Shown here: positions 12,937-19,752 of the stretch, one piece after another | Layout: each line of letters opens with the position of its first letter | Numbering within the stretch: the stretch's first letter is position 1 | Source of the DNA: DATHVI01 sp035461385 | GTDB lineage: Bacteria > Actinomycetota > Thermoleophilia > Solirubrobacterales > 70-9 | Assembly (NCBI GenBank): GCA_035461385.1 | Contig: DATHVI010000119.1 | Location: 1-19,752 of the forward strand | Reading direction: 5' to 3' | DNA: 19,752 nt | Made by a program: the position numbers and the translations under genes | Notes under the pieces: model-generated | Told to the model about the DNA's origin: nothing | Database searches by the model: none | Seen by the model: only the letters and a program-made list of their open reading frames with translations

Positions 12937-14268
12937 CTATCGCTTGCGGCGACGGTCGCGAAGGTCGGCGACCTCGGCGTCGCCCTCGAGCGGCTCGGTG
13001 CCCGCATCGAGGCCGAAGAGCTCGCGCAGGATCGCGAGCCGCGCGTAGGAGTCCGCTTCGCCGACCGAGCGCTTCAGCCGCAGCGTCGGCTCGTGCAGCA
13101 GCCGGGAGGCGATCGCCCCTGCGGCCGCGCGCAGCCGCTCGCGGTCGGCGTCGGTCAGCCCCTCCCACCGCGAGTCGTTCTCGGCCAGGACCCGGTCGAC
13201 GATCGTCGCCGCGCGGTCGCGTAACGCCGCGATCGTCGGCGTCACCTGCTGTGAGGCGAGCCAGCGCTCGAGCCGGCCGAGCTCGGCCCGCAGCACGGCC
13301 TCGACCCGGTGGGCCTCGGCCTCGCGGCCGGAGGCGTTGCGCTCGACCAGGCTCTGGAGGTCGTCCATGTCGTGGAGGCTGACGCCGACGACCTCGCGGC
13401 ACTCGGGCTGGACGTCGCGTGGAACCGCGAGGTCGATGATCAGCAGCGGCCTGCCGTCCCGGGCCGCCATCACCTCGGCGAGCTCCTCGCGCTCGATCAC
13501 GTGATGGGGGGAGCTGGTCGAGGCGACGATCACGTCGGCGGCGAGCATCTGATCGGGAAGCTCCTCGAATCTGACCGCGGTGCCGCCGAAGCGCTCGGCG
13601 AGGCCGATCGCGCGGTCGTAGTGGCGGTTGGCGATGAACGCCGGGTGGAGGCCACGGGCGGCGAGCGCCCGCGCCGTAAGCTCGGCCGTCTCGCCGGCGC
13701 CGACGACCAGGACCCGGCGACGCTCGAGCTCGCCGAGGGCGCGGCGCGCGAGCTCGACCGCGACCGACGGCACCGACATCGCGCCCTCGGAGATCTCGGT
13801 CTCGGCCCGGGCGCGCTTGCCGGCCACGAGCGCGCCCCGGAAGACGCGGTTGAGGATCGGCCCGGTCGCCCCCTCGACCAGGGCGAGCTCGTAGGCGCGC
13901 TTGACCTGGCCCTGGATCTCGGCCTCGCCGATGATCATCGACTCGAGGCCGGCGGTGACCCGGAACAGGTGGCCAGCGGCGTCGACACCGCGGAACGTGT
14001 AGAGGTGGCCGGCGAGCTCGGTTGGCGGGATCCCCGCCTCGCCTGCGAGCGCCCCCAGCGCGACTGACTCGGCGCCGACCGGCTCGGCGGCGAAGAGGTA
14101 GAGCTCTGAGCGGTTGCAGGTCGAGATCGCCGCCGCCTCGTGGACCTCGTCGCGGTCGGTGAGATCGCCGAGGATCCCGACCGCCCGGCCCTCGGTCAGC
14201 GTCAGCCGCTCGCGCAGCTCGAGCGGCGCGGTCTGGTGCGAGACCCCGAGCGCGAGCAGCTCAGCCAT
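12937..14268 (-). CDS. hemA: Glutamyl-tRNA reductase
   Basis: This is the first committed enzyme of the C5 tetrapyrrole pathway, reducing glutamyl-tRNA(Glu) to glutamate-1-semialdehyde with NADPH. The protein is 443 residues. MAELLALGVSHQTAPLELRE leads to the catalytic Cys51 in ISTCNRSELYLF (Cys50 in E. coli). GESMIIGEAEIQGQVK-like sequence follows (here LESMIIGEAEIQGQVKRAYE), then the NADPH-binding VLVVGAGETAELTARAL, VIVASTSSPHHV and LLIIDLAVPRDVQPE, and a C-terminal dimerisation helix bundle. ATG 14268 overlaps the ccmD stop by 8 bases. A 41-residue in-frame extension to 14391 is serine-rich shadow sequence inside ccmD and was discarded. HemA presence implies heme synthesis from glutamate, not from succinyl-CoA and glycine. 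Its partner HemL is not in the window. Confidence 0.97.
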   Translation of the reverse strand: MAELLALGVSHQTAPLELRERLTLTEGRAVGILGDLTDRDEVHEAAAISTCNRSELYLFAAEPVGAESVALGALAGEAGIPPTELAGHLYTFRGVDAAGHLFRVTAGLESMIIGEAEIQGQVKRAYELALVEGATGPILNRVFRGALVAGKRARAETEISEGAMSVPSVAVELARRALGELERRRVLVVGAGETAELTARALAARGLHPAFIANRHYDRAIGLAERFGGTAVRFEELPDQMLAADVIVASTSSPHHVIEREELAEVMAARDGRPLLIIDLAVPRDVQPECREVVGVSLHDMDDLQSLVERNASGREAEAHRVEAVLRAELGRLERWLASQQVTPTIAALRDRAATIVDRVLAENDSRWEGLTDADRERLRAAAGAIASRLLHEPTLRLKRSVGEADSYARLAILRELFGLDAGTEPLEGDAEVADLRDRRRKR

Positions 14269-14440
14269 CGCCCTCTTCCGGCCGCTCGCGCTCGGCGAGC
14301 TCCGCGAGCTCGTCGAGCTCGCGATCGATCCGCTGCACCTTCGCGGCCATGATCGCGACGTAGACGAGCAGCAGGGCGACGAAGACGACATACGCGGCGG
14401 CGACGTAGCGCCCGGCCTCGTCGAGCGGCAGCGCCGGCAT
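14261..14440 (-). CDS. ccmD: CcmD-like small membrane protein of the heme exporter
   Basis: This 59-residue protein has one transmembrane helix (about residues 12-34, YVAAAYVVFVALLLVYVAI) followed by a charged helix (VQRIDRELDELAELAERE). Size, topology and position directly after ccmC match CcmD, which stabilises CcmABC and helps release holo-CcmE in system I cytochrome c maturation. ATG 14440 overlaps the ccmC stop (ATGA), and its stop overlaps the hemA start by 8 bases, so all three are probably co-translated. CcmD sequences are poorly conserved, so the call rests on context as much as on sequence. It is easily missed because its frame stays open far upstream across ccmC. Confidence 0.85.
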   Translation of the reverse strand: MPALPLDEAGRYVAAAYVVFVALLLVYVAIMAAKVQRIDRELDELAELAERERPEEGDG

Positions 14441-15198
14441 CACGCCACCTCCGGCGCCTGGCCGGTGCCGGCCGACGGGAGCGGGGCGACCCGGGAAGCC
14501 GGTCGCACCGGCGCGCCGCCGGCGAGCGCCCTGCGCAGTCGGGCGAGCTTGGCCGACGCCGACTTGGCGGCGATCTCGAACCGCACCAGGGTCACCCACA
14601 GCAGCGCGATCCCGGCGAGGCAGATCCAGAACGTGAGCCACATCCGGGGCGGCATCCCGCCCTCGGCGGTGGCGAGGACCCGGGGATGGACGAGCGACTC
14701 CGAGAGCCGCACGGCGGCGAAGTTGAGCGGCACGAAGGCGCCGGCGGTGATCGCGAACACCGATGCGTAGCGCGACTGGCGATCGCGATCGTCGATCGCG
14801 TACCGGAGCGGATAGTAGGTGCAGTAGAGGAGGAAGACGATCAGGAAGCTGACCAGGGTCGGCTCCTCCCAGACCCACCACTTGCCCCACGACGCCTTCG
14901 CCCAGATCGCGCCGGTGACGAGGACGGCGAGACCGAAGATCACCGAGACGTGGATCGAGACGTAGGCGCGGAGGTCGTGCACGGGATCGCCGCTTCGCAG
15001 GTGGCGGATCGCGTGCACGCCGGCGATCACGAACCCGGCCAGCGCGCAGATCGCGAGCGGCACGTGGAGGTAGAAGATCTTCTGGATGAAGCCCTGGTCG
15101 GCGTCGAGCGGGGCGAAGAAGAAGACGAGCGCGAACCCAACGCCGACGGCGAGCGGGGTCGCGATCGCAAGCGCTTTCAGGCTGGTGAGGGGGGGCAC
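14440..15198 (-). CDS. ccmC: CcmC heme-handling membrane protein
   Basis: This 252-residue member of the heme-handling protein family (CcmC/CcmF/CcsA) carries six predicted membrane segments and binds heme at the outer face for transfer to CcmE. The tryptophan-rich motif is WGKWWVWEEP (104-113). Conserved flanking histidines are His45 in FYLHVPLA and His171 in ESLVHPRVL, the positions expected for axial heme ligands. In many family members the motif continues WD; here Glu-Glu replaces the usual Asp. The GTG start at 15198 lies just after the ccmB stop (6 bases between). The C-terminal tail after about residue 222 is a Lys/Arg/Ala-rich cytoplasmic extension. It is a single CcmC-sized protein, not a CcmF, which would be over 600 residues. 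Confidence 0.93.
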   Translation of the reverse strand: MPPLTSLKALAIATPLAVGVGFALVFFFAPLDADQGFIQKIFYLHVPLAICALAGFVIAGVHAIRHLRSGDPVHDLRAYVSIHVSVIFGLAVLVTGAIWAKASWGKWWVWEEPTLVSFLIVFLLYCTYYPLRYAIDDRDRQSRYASVFAITAGAFVPLNFAAVRLSESLVHPRVLATAEGGMPPRMWLTFWICLAGIALLWVTLVRFEIAAKSASAKLARLRRALAGGAPVRPASRVAPLPSAGTGQAPEVA

Positions 15199-15204
15199 TT
15201 GTGC

Positions 15205-15873
15205 TCAGTCCTCGAGCAGGAAGTCGTAGACGGCGTAGCCGACGAGCAGGAAGATCACATCGTAGAGCGCGAGCAGCGCCACCCACCTGCCGAGCCCTTC
15301 GTAGGAGGGGCCGCCTGCGGCGAGGAGCTGCTCGGCGGCGCCGGCCGCGGCGATCATCACCGGGACCAGCAGCGGGAGCAGGATCAGCGGGGCGAGGAGG
15401 TCGCGGGCGCGCGAGTTGACCGCGATCGCCGAGACGAGGGTGCCGGTCGCGGCGAGGCCGACGTTGACGAGCAGCAGGACCGGGACGAGCGGGGCGAGGC
15501 CGGCCCAGCTGTCGATGAACAGGAGCGCGAACGCGGGCACCGCGACCAGCTCGAGGGCGGTCAGGTAGACGACCAGCGCGGTGGCCTTGGCCGCGTAGAG
15601 CGCCGATCCGTCGACCGGGGCGAGCCTGATCGCGTCGAACCCGCCCTGCTCGCGCTCGGCGACGAAGACGCGGTTGATCGCGAGGATCGCGGCGAACAGG
15701 ACGGTCACCAGCAACACGCCGGCGGCGAGGCTGCCCTCGAGCGCCTCGCGGTCGAGCCCGAAGCGGAAGAGGACGAACGCCGTGACTGCGAACAGCGCCA
15801 TCGCGGGCACCGACTCGAACGTCCGCAGCTCGACCCGGAGGTCCTTGGCGAGGATGGTGCGAAACGCCCGCAT
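15205..15873 (-). CDS. ccmB: CcmB heme exporter permease
   Basis: This is the ABC permease subunit of the CcmABCD complex, 222 residues from ATG 15873. The start MRAFRTILAKDLRVELRT is the typical N-terminus, including the basic amphipathic stretch before the membrane part. Six transmembrane segments follow, with FVAEREQGGFDAIRLAPVDGSALYAAK in the cytoplasmic loop that contacts CcmA, and NSRARDLLAPLILLPLLVPV, the conserved C-terminal region. The ATG is 7 bases after the ccmA stop. The frame extends 15 residues further up to 15918 inside ccmA, but that part is Gly/Thr-rich and not like the family, so the shorter start is used. The stop at 15205 is 6 bases before the ccmC start. Confidence 0.94.
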   Translation of the reverse strand: MRAFRTILAKDLRVELRTFESVPAMALFAVTAFVLFRFGLDREALEGSLAAGVLLVTVLFAAILAINRVFVAEREQGGFDAIRLAPVDGSALYAAKATALVVYLTALELVAVPAFALLFIDSWAGLAPLVPVLLLVNVGLAATGTLVSAIAVNSRARDLLAPLILLPLLVPVMIAAAGAAEQLLAAGGPSYEGLGRWVALLALYDVIFLLVGYAVYDFLLED

Positions 15874-15880
15874 CGCGCGC

Positions 15881-16636
15881 TCACCGGTCCCTTCCGGCGT
15901 AGATCGCCCGCGCGTCACCGGGCGAGAGCCCCGCGGCGGGCCCGCAGTAGCCGACGGTGCCGTCGGCGCGGAGCGCGAGCGTCCGGTCGGCCTCCGCGAG
16001 CGCGCGGTCGACGTCGTGGCTGACGATCACCCGCGTGCGGCCGGGGCGGGCCCCGATCAGCCGCGAAGCGTGCGCCGTGGCGTCGGGATCGAGGTGGGAG
16101 AGCGGCTCGTCGAGCAGCAGCAGCTCGGGGTCGTGGAGAACCGCGCGGCAGATCGATGCCCGCTGCAGCGTCCCGGCCGACAGGCTTCGGACCTGTTCGT
16201 CGGCGTAGCGGGTGAGCGCGGCCGCGCGCAGGACGCCCGCGATCGCCTCCTCGGCAGCGTCGAGCCCGTGGAGGCGGGCGTTGAACCGCAGGTTCTCGCG
16301 CACGGTGAGCTCGCGGTAGAGCAGCGGCTCGTGGCCGAGGAAGCCGATCCTCCCCCGGACCCGCCAGGCGTCTCCGGGGAGTGCCGCACCGAGAACCCGG
16401 ATCTCGCCGGAGGTCGGGCGAAGCAGCGTCCCGAGCACCCTCAGGAGGGTCGTCTTCCCCGCCCCGTTCGCCCCGATCACGGCCAGGGTCTCGCCGCGGG
16501 CGAGGTCGAGCGAGACGCCGAGCAGAACCGGGAGGTCGGCGTAGTCGCGGCGCAGCGAGCGCAGCTCGATCGCCGGCTGAGGGGTGACCGGGTCGGCCGT
16601 AGGCTGGCTCGGCTCGAGGGCGGGATCGGCGCTCAC
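15881..16636 (-). CDS. ccmA: CcmA ABC transporter ATP-binding subunit
   Basis: This 251-residue ATPase powers the CcmABCD complex that releases holo-CcmE. It has Walker A GANGAGKT (55-62), the Q-loop region GFLGHEPLLYREL, the signature LSAGT (152-156, a CcmA-typical variant of LSGGQ followed by LQRA), Walker B LLLLDEPLSHLDP (172-184) and the switch histidine in VIVSHD (His207). Roughly 22 N-terminal residues precede the domain. The GTG start (GTGAGCGCC) at 16636 is the first gene of the heme/cytochrome cluster, so a promoter should lie between it and the divergent gene at 16723. Assignment to CcmA instead of a generic ABC ATPase rests on the adjacent ccmB and ccmC. Confidence 0.93.
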   Translation of the reverse strand: MSADPALEPSQPTADPVTPQPAIELRSLRRDYADLPVLLGVSLDLARGETLAVIGANGAGKTTLLRVLGTLLRPTSGEIRVLGAALPGDAWRVRGRIGFLGHEPLLYRELTVRENLRFNARLHGLDAAEEAIAGVLRAAALTRYADEQVRSLSAGTLQRASICRAVLHDPELLLLDEPLSHLDPDATAHASRLIGARPGRTRVIVSHDVDRALAEADRTLALRADGTVGYCGPAAGLSPGDARAIYAGRDR

Positions 16637-16722
16637 GCTCGGAATTGTCCCATCGGCGGGCTTCCTTACCTCAGCTTGAGGACCGGTGGCTAGACCTGGT
16701 CCGTAGCCAGGGCAGGGACCTC
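16637..16722. promoter_or_regulatory. Divergent regulatory region between ccmA and the M74-like peptidase gene
   Basis: The 86 bases hold several dyads: cctca-gct-tgagg (16669-16681), ggacc (16680-16684) with ggtcc (16698-16702), and ggcta (16688-16692) with tagcc (16704-16708). The last two interleave, so only one could form as a hairpin at a time; they could equally be operator half-sites. No clear -35/-10 pair is seen. The plus-strand Shine-Dalgarno AGGGA (16714-16718) belongs to the GTG at 16723. Confidence 0.35.
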
Positions 16723-17499
16723 GTGCATCGACTCGGAACCGCTTCGAAGATCGCCCTCGCCGTCGCCGGCATGCTCGCCGGGGCGGCCGCGATCGCGTTC
16801 ATCGCCACCGGCGCGCTCTCGCGCGCCGACACGAAGCCCCCGCAGGCCGATCCCCTGGCCGCCGGCCCCGACCAGGAGGCAATGACCGGCGCCGGCACGA
16901 CCAGCGTCTCTGGCGACCGCACCCGGCGGTCAGGCGAGCCCGGCGCGAAGCGGCGTCCGCGGGAAAGAATCGAATGGAGTAAGTCGAGCGCGATCGGGCT
17001 TCCCCACGCGGGGCGCTTGGTCGACGGCGTCCAGCTTCCGGCCGAGGGCCGGACGTTCTTCACCTGGGACCCGATCCACAAGCGCAAGCCGAACCGTCGC
17101 TGGCGCCGCTGGGGCACGCACGTCCTCGTCCGCACCGTGCTCGGCGTCGCCGGCGACTTCGCGCGCGAGAACCCTGGGGCGCCCCGGATCGCGGTCGGCG
17201 ACCTCAGCCGCCCCCGCGGCGGAGACTTCGGCCCCCAGTTCGGCAGCATCGGCCACGCCTCGCACCAGAACGGCCTCGACGTCGACATCTACTACCCGCT
17301 TCGCAGCGGCAGGGAGCGAGCGCCGCTTCGGGTCTCCGAGGTCGACATGCGCCTCGCCCAGGACCTCGTCGACCGGTTCGTCGCCGCCGGCGCGGTGAAG
17401 GTGTTCGTCGGCCCGAGCACGCCGCTCGCCGGGCCGCCCGGAATCGTCCAGAAGCTCGTCCACCACGACAACCACCTCCACGTCCGCCTCGCGCCGTAG
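16723..17499 (+). CDS. Membrane-anchored LAS metallopeptidase, M74 (MepA)-like murein endopeptidase
   Basis: This probable zinc peptidase cuts peptide cross-links in peptidoglycan. From GTG 16723 it has 258 residues: an N-terminal anchor or signal segment (about residues 8-34), a Pro/Gly/Arg-rich linker, then the catalytic domain. The zinc and active-site pattern of MepA is complete: His181 and Asp188 in SHQNGLDVDIYYP (spacing 7, as His113/Asp120 in E. coli), and His248, His251 and His253 in HHDNHLHVRL (as His206/209/211). GTG 16723 is preferred over TTG 16645 because it has AGGGA upstream and leaves room for promoters facing ccmA. It stands alone on the plus strand, ending 6 bases before the convergent dehydrogenase stop. 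The product would act outside the cell membrane. Confidence 0.85.
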   Translation: MHRLGTASKIALAVAGMLAGAAAIAFIATGALSRADTKPPQADPLAAGPDQEAMTGAGTTSVSGDRTRRSGEPGAKRRPRERIEWSKSSAIGLPHAGRLVDGVQLPAEGRTFFTWDPIHKRKPNRRWRRWGTHVLVRTVLGVAGDFARENPGAPRIAVGDLSRPRGGDFGPQFGSIGHASHQNGLDVDIYYPLRSGRERAPLRVSEVDMRLAQDLVDRFVAAGAVKVFVGPSTPLAGPPGIVQKLVHHDNHLHVRLAP

Positions 17500-17505
17500 C
17501 GCGCG

Positions 17506-19068
17506 TCAGTCGCGGCGAATCAGGCGGCGGCCGAGGCGCGCGAGCGGGATCGCGCCCTCGCGCAGGCCGCGCAGGCGGGTCCCGTCGCGGCCGTAGAGCA
17601 GGCGCGCCGAGGAGCGGACGGCCATGCCGAGCACCTCGTCGTAGGGGTGCCACCAGAAGTTCCGGGCGAGGCCCGGCTCCCAGGTCACGAGCTTGACGTT
17701 CACGCACTCGTAGAGGCCGAACTTCGAGTGCGAGCGGCCGAGGCCCGACTCCTTCACCCCGCCCCACGAGCACTGCATCGCTCCGTGCGAGAAGGAATGA
17801 TCGTTGATCCACACCATTCCGGACTCGACCCGCCGCGCCATCCGCTCGCCCTTCGCGCGGTCGGCGGTCCAGATCGATGCGCCGAGACCAAAGCTCGAGT
17901 CGTTCGCGCGCGCGAGCGCCTCCTCCTCGGAGTCGACGACGATCACCGGCAGCACCGGGCCGAAGATCTCCTCGCTCATGACCCGCATCTCGCCGGTCAC
18001 CCCGGTAAGCACCGTCGGGGCGATGAACCGGCCCTCGAAGCCGGGCAGCTCGACCGGTCCCCCGGTCAGCCGCTCGGCACCGGCGGCGAGCGCGTCGTCG
18101 ACCAGCTCGCCGACCGAGTCGGCCTGCTGCGGCGAGACCATCGGGCCGATCGCGGTCTCCCAATCGACCGGGTCGCCGACCGGAAGCGCCTCGACCTCGC
18201 GCACGAGCCCGTCGAGGAAGGCATCGGCGACCTCGGCGACGACGTAGGTGCGCTCGATCCCGGAGCAGGTCTGGCCGGCGTTCGCGAACCCGCCCCAGGC
18301 CGCGCCGGAGATCGCCTTCCCGAGATCGGCGTCGGCGCAGACGATCTGAGGGTCCTTGCCCCCGAGCTCGAGCACCGAGCCCTTCATTCGCCGCGCGCAG
18401 AGCTCGCCGACGCGGCGGCCGACCTCGACCGAGCCGGTGAAGAAGATCTTCGCCGTCGACGCCTCGCAAAGCGCCTGCCCGACCTGCCCGCCGCCGTGGA
18501 CGTTTCGCACCAGGCCGTCGGGAAGGCCCGCGCGCTCGAAGATCGCCCGCATCCGCTCGCCGAGCAGCGGGGTGAGGCTCGCCGGCTTCAAGACGACACC
18601 GTTGCCCGCGACGAGCGCGAGCGCGATCTCGCCGAACGGGATCGACCACGGGTAGTTCCAGGGCGAGATCACGCCGACGACGCCGAGCGACTCGTAGCTG
18701 AAATGGGCGCGCTTCGCCTTCAGGAACGGCTGCGGGAACGGGATCCGCTCGTCAGCGAGGATCCGCGGCGCTGCGTCGGCGCACCACCTGAGCGCGTCGA
18801 CGGTCGGCAGGACCTCCATCGTGTAGCTCTCGACGACCGGCTTGCCCTGCTCAGCGGTCAACAGCCGGGCGACGTCGTCGATCTCCTCGACCAGGACCTC
18901 GGCCGCGCGGCGCATGTAGCGGGCGCGATCGGCGAGCCGAAGCTGGGCCCAGAACGGCTGCACCTCGGCGACGTCATCGACGACCGCCTGAACCTGCTCC
19001 GGGGTGATCGTCTCGACCGACCCGACGAGCTCACCGGTCGCGGGGTTGAACGACTCGAGCGTCCCCAT
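17506..19068 (-). CDS. NAD(P)-dependent aldehyde dehydrogenase, succinate-semialdehyde-type
   Basis: This 520-residue member of the aldehyde dehydrogenase superfamily oxidises an aldehyde to an acid through a cysteine thioester. Landmarks are VVGVISPWNYPWSIP with Asn138, KPASLTPLLG for cofactor binding, FTGSVEVGRRV, the general base Glu234 in LELGGKDPQIV, and the nucleophile Cys268 in NAGQTCSGIERTYV. EEIFGPVLPV follows. KPAS where KPSE is common in NADP/NAD enzymes, and the ERTYV context, put it in the broad succinate-semialdehyde/coniferyl-aldehyde group; the true substrate is not visible. The C-terminus extends about 40 residues beyond the usual oligomerisation strand with a basic tail (GRRLIRRD). 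ATG 19068 has a G-rich run upstream. It follows the beta-propeller gene by 42 bases on the same strand. Confidence 0.92.
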   Translation of the reverse strand: MGTLESFNPATGELVGSVETITPEQVQAVVDDVAEVQPFWAQLRLADRARYMRRAAEVLVEEIDDVARLLTAEQGKPVVESYTMEVLPTVDALRWCADAAPRILADERIPFPQPFLKAKRAHFSYESLGVVGVISPWNYPWSIPFGEIALALVAGNGVVLKPASLTPLLGERMRAIFERAGLPDGLVRNVHGGGQVGQALCEASTAKIFFTGSVEVGRRVGELCARRMKGSVLELGGKDPQIVCADADLGKAISGAAWGGFANAGQTCSGIERTYVVAEVADAFLDGLVREVEALPVGDPVDWETAIGPMVSPQQADSVGELVDDALAAGAERLTGGPVELPGFEGRFIAPTVLTGVTGEMRVMSEEIFGPVLPVIVVDSEEEALARANDSSFGLGASIWTADRAKGERMARRVESGMVWINDHSFSHGAMQCSWGGVKESGLGRSHSKFGLYECVNVKLVTWEPGLARNFWWHPYDEVLGMAVRSSARLLYGRDGTRLRGLREGAIPLARLGRRLIRRD

Positions 19069-19110
19069 CCCCCGCGGAGTCTACGTCGCGCCGACCCCGG
19101 GCAGAGCCGG

Positions 19111-19752
19111 TCAGCGGCGGCGGTCGCGGACCCAGACGTTGTCCGTGCCGGGCGCGATCGGACCGCCGAAGTTCGTCGCCTCGCCCTCGAACGCGACGAA
19201 GCGCCCGTTGGCCGAGACGTAGGGGTCCTCGCAGTCGTCGTCGCAGGCCGCGCCCTTGCGACCCGAGGCGCGACCGACCAGCTCGACGCGCTTGAGCTTG
19301 CGATCGTAGACGTAGGCGTTATCGCTCGTGTTCGCGGGGTTGAGCGGCCCGCCGAGGTTCGTCGCGTTGGTCTCGAAGGCGACGTAGCGGCCGCTGTGCG
19401 AGAGCACCGGGTCGTCGGAGTCGTCGTTCGCCCCCTTACCGCCGGCGCGCCTCGACTGCCGCGAGACGAGCTGAACGCGCTTTCGCTCGAGGTCGTAGAC
19501 GTAGACGTTGGCGTCGAGGTCGAGCGGGTCGGTCTGGATCGGGCCGCCGAGGTTGGTGGCGATGGACTCGAAGCCGACGAAGCGGCCGTTGCCGGACATG
19601 AAGGCGTCGCGCGAGTGGTCGTTGCCGCCGGCGCCGCTGCGGCCCGAGCGCCGCGAGACGAGCCGGACGCGCTTCTTGACCCGGTCGTAGACGTAGACGT
19701 TGTCGATGTCGGGGTCGAGCGGGCCGCCGAGGTTGTTGGCCTCGGTGCCGAA
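19111..19752 (-). CDS. Beta-propeller (PD40/TolB-like repeat) protein, C-terminal part
   Basis: The gene enters from the right edge; the last 213 residues are visible and the true start is outside. The sequence is a series of blade repeats of about 60-65 residues, each with TNLGGP (or NNLGGP), DNVYVYDR, a basic turn (KKRVRLVSR), a Gly/Asp-rich loop ending SDDP or similar, and SxxGRFVAFE. Three full repeats are seen (period about 60, 65 and 62) plus a final half-blade ending VRDRRR. This pattern is common in large secreted actinobacterial proteins, where it makes a scaffold for binding; no catalytic residue can be named. One blade carries a Cys pair in ACDDDCEDP, a possible disulfide that would fit an extracellular location. 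Confidence 0.85.
   Translation of the reverse strand, partial: FGTEANNLGGPLDPDIDNVYVYDRVKKRVRLVSRRSGRSGAGGNDHSRDAFMSGNGRFVGFESIATNLGGPIQTDPLDLDANVYVYDLERKRVQLVSRQSRRAGGKGANDDSDDPVLSHSGRYVAFETNATNLGGPLNPANTSDNAYVYDRKLKRVELVGRASGRKGAACDDDCEDPYVSANGRFVAFEGEATNFGGPIAPGTDNVWVRDRRR
19111..19752 (-). repeat. Tandem blade repeats of about 180-195 bp in the propeller gene
   Basis: The DNA repeats along with the protein. The segment ggnccgccgaggtt (codons for the Asn-Leu-Gly-Gly-Pro turn on the minus strand) recurs near 19169, 19349, 19545 and 19730, spaced about 180-196 bases. Copies have diverged at many third positions, so these are old internal duplications kept by the fold, not recent expansion. 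Confidence 0.7.

Noticed and set aside
9690..13382. Very long plus-strand open frame (over 1200 codons) opposite the methyltransferase, cobA-hemD and hemC/hemA genes
   Set aside because: It is antisense to three firmly identified enzymes, its composition is Arg/Asp/Gly-rich shadow sequence, and it shows no motif. High GC removes stop codons in this frame.
14686..16023. Plus-strand open frame of about 445 codons opposite ccmC/ccmB
   Set aside because: A strongly charged, repetitive Glu/Arg/Asp translation with no family resemblance; the sense strand encodes clear membrane proteins.

Overview
This is a high-GC bacterial window with dense, often overlapping genes, many GTG starts and a codon bias towards G or C in third positions. 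The protein families suggest a deep-branching actinobacterium, most likely Thermoleophilia (Solirubrobacterales-like). That placement is inferred from a class II DAHP synthase, a fused CobA-HemD, an actinobacterial-type GalT and a CcmABCD cluster; no rRNA marker is present. Almost everything is housekeeping. There are no tRNAs, rRNAs, CRISPR arrays, insertion sequences or phage genes, and no stretch above 300 bases lacks a gene.

Left part (1-5083, all minus strand). Read in the direction of transcription, a TlpA/ResA-like thioredoxin (5083-4496) is followed by an NfeD-type membrane serine protease, a slipin (stomatin family), galT, a conserved protein of unknown function, and the start of a class II DAHP synthase that runs off the left edge. 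NfeD and slipin abut (TAG-GTG) and form the classic protease/substrate pair. galT appears to lack any ATG, GTG or TTG start and probably begins at CTG 2291.

Middle (5264-10295). One large plus-strand SF2 helicase with low-complexity insertions faces a minus-strand group of a class I methyltransferase, a SAM hydroxide adenosyltransferase (DUF62) and the biotin-protein ligase birA. The helicase and birA coding regions overlap tail-to-tail by 72 bp. The birA start carries two 60-bp tandem repeats, each holding a stem-loop and its own in-frame GTG start. This is the most unusual structure in the window.

Heme and cytochrome c region (10341-16636, minus strand). Transcription order is ccmA-ccmB-ccmC-ccmD-hemA-hemC-cobA/hemD, with overlaps or gaps of a few bases down to hemC, then a roughly 160-base structured leader before cobA/hemD. 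The layout joins heme handling (Ccm system I) to the C5 tetrapyrrole pathway: glutamyl-tRNA to GSA (HemA), PBG to hydroxymethylbilane (HemC), uroporphyrinogen III closure (HemD), and methylation towards siroheme/B12 (CobA). hemB, hemL, ccmE, ccmF and ccmH are not in the window; the TlpA-like protein could be the CcmG-type thioredoxin.

Right end (16637-19752). A plus-strand M74-like murein endopeptidase diverges from ccmA. It is convergent with an aldehyde dehydrogenase, which follows the 3' end of a secreted-type beta-propeller gene that runs off the right edge.

I did not find a convincing new multi-gene system. The best leads are the birA repeats, the helicase architecture, the galT start and the hemC-cobA leader.
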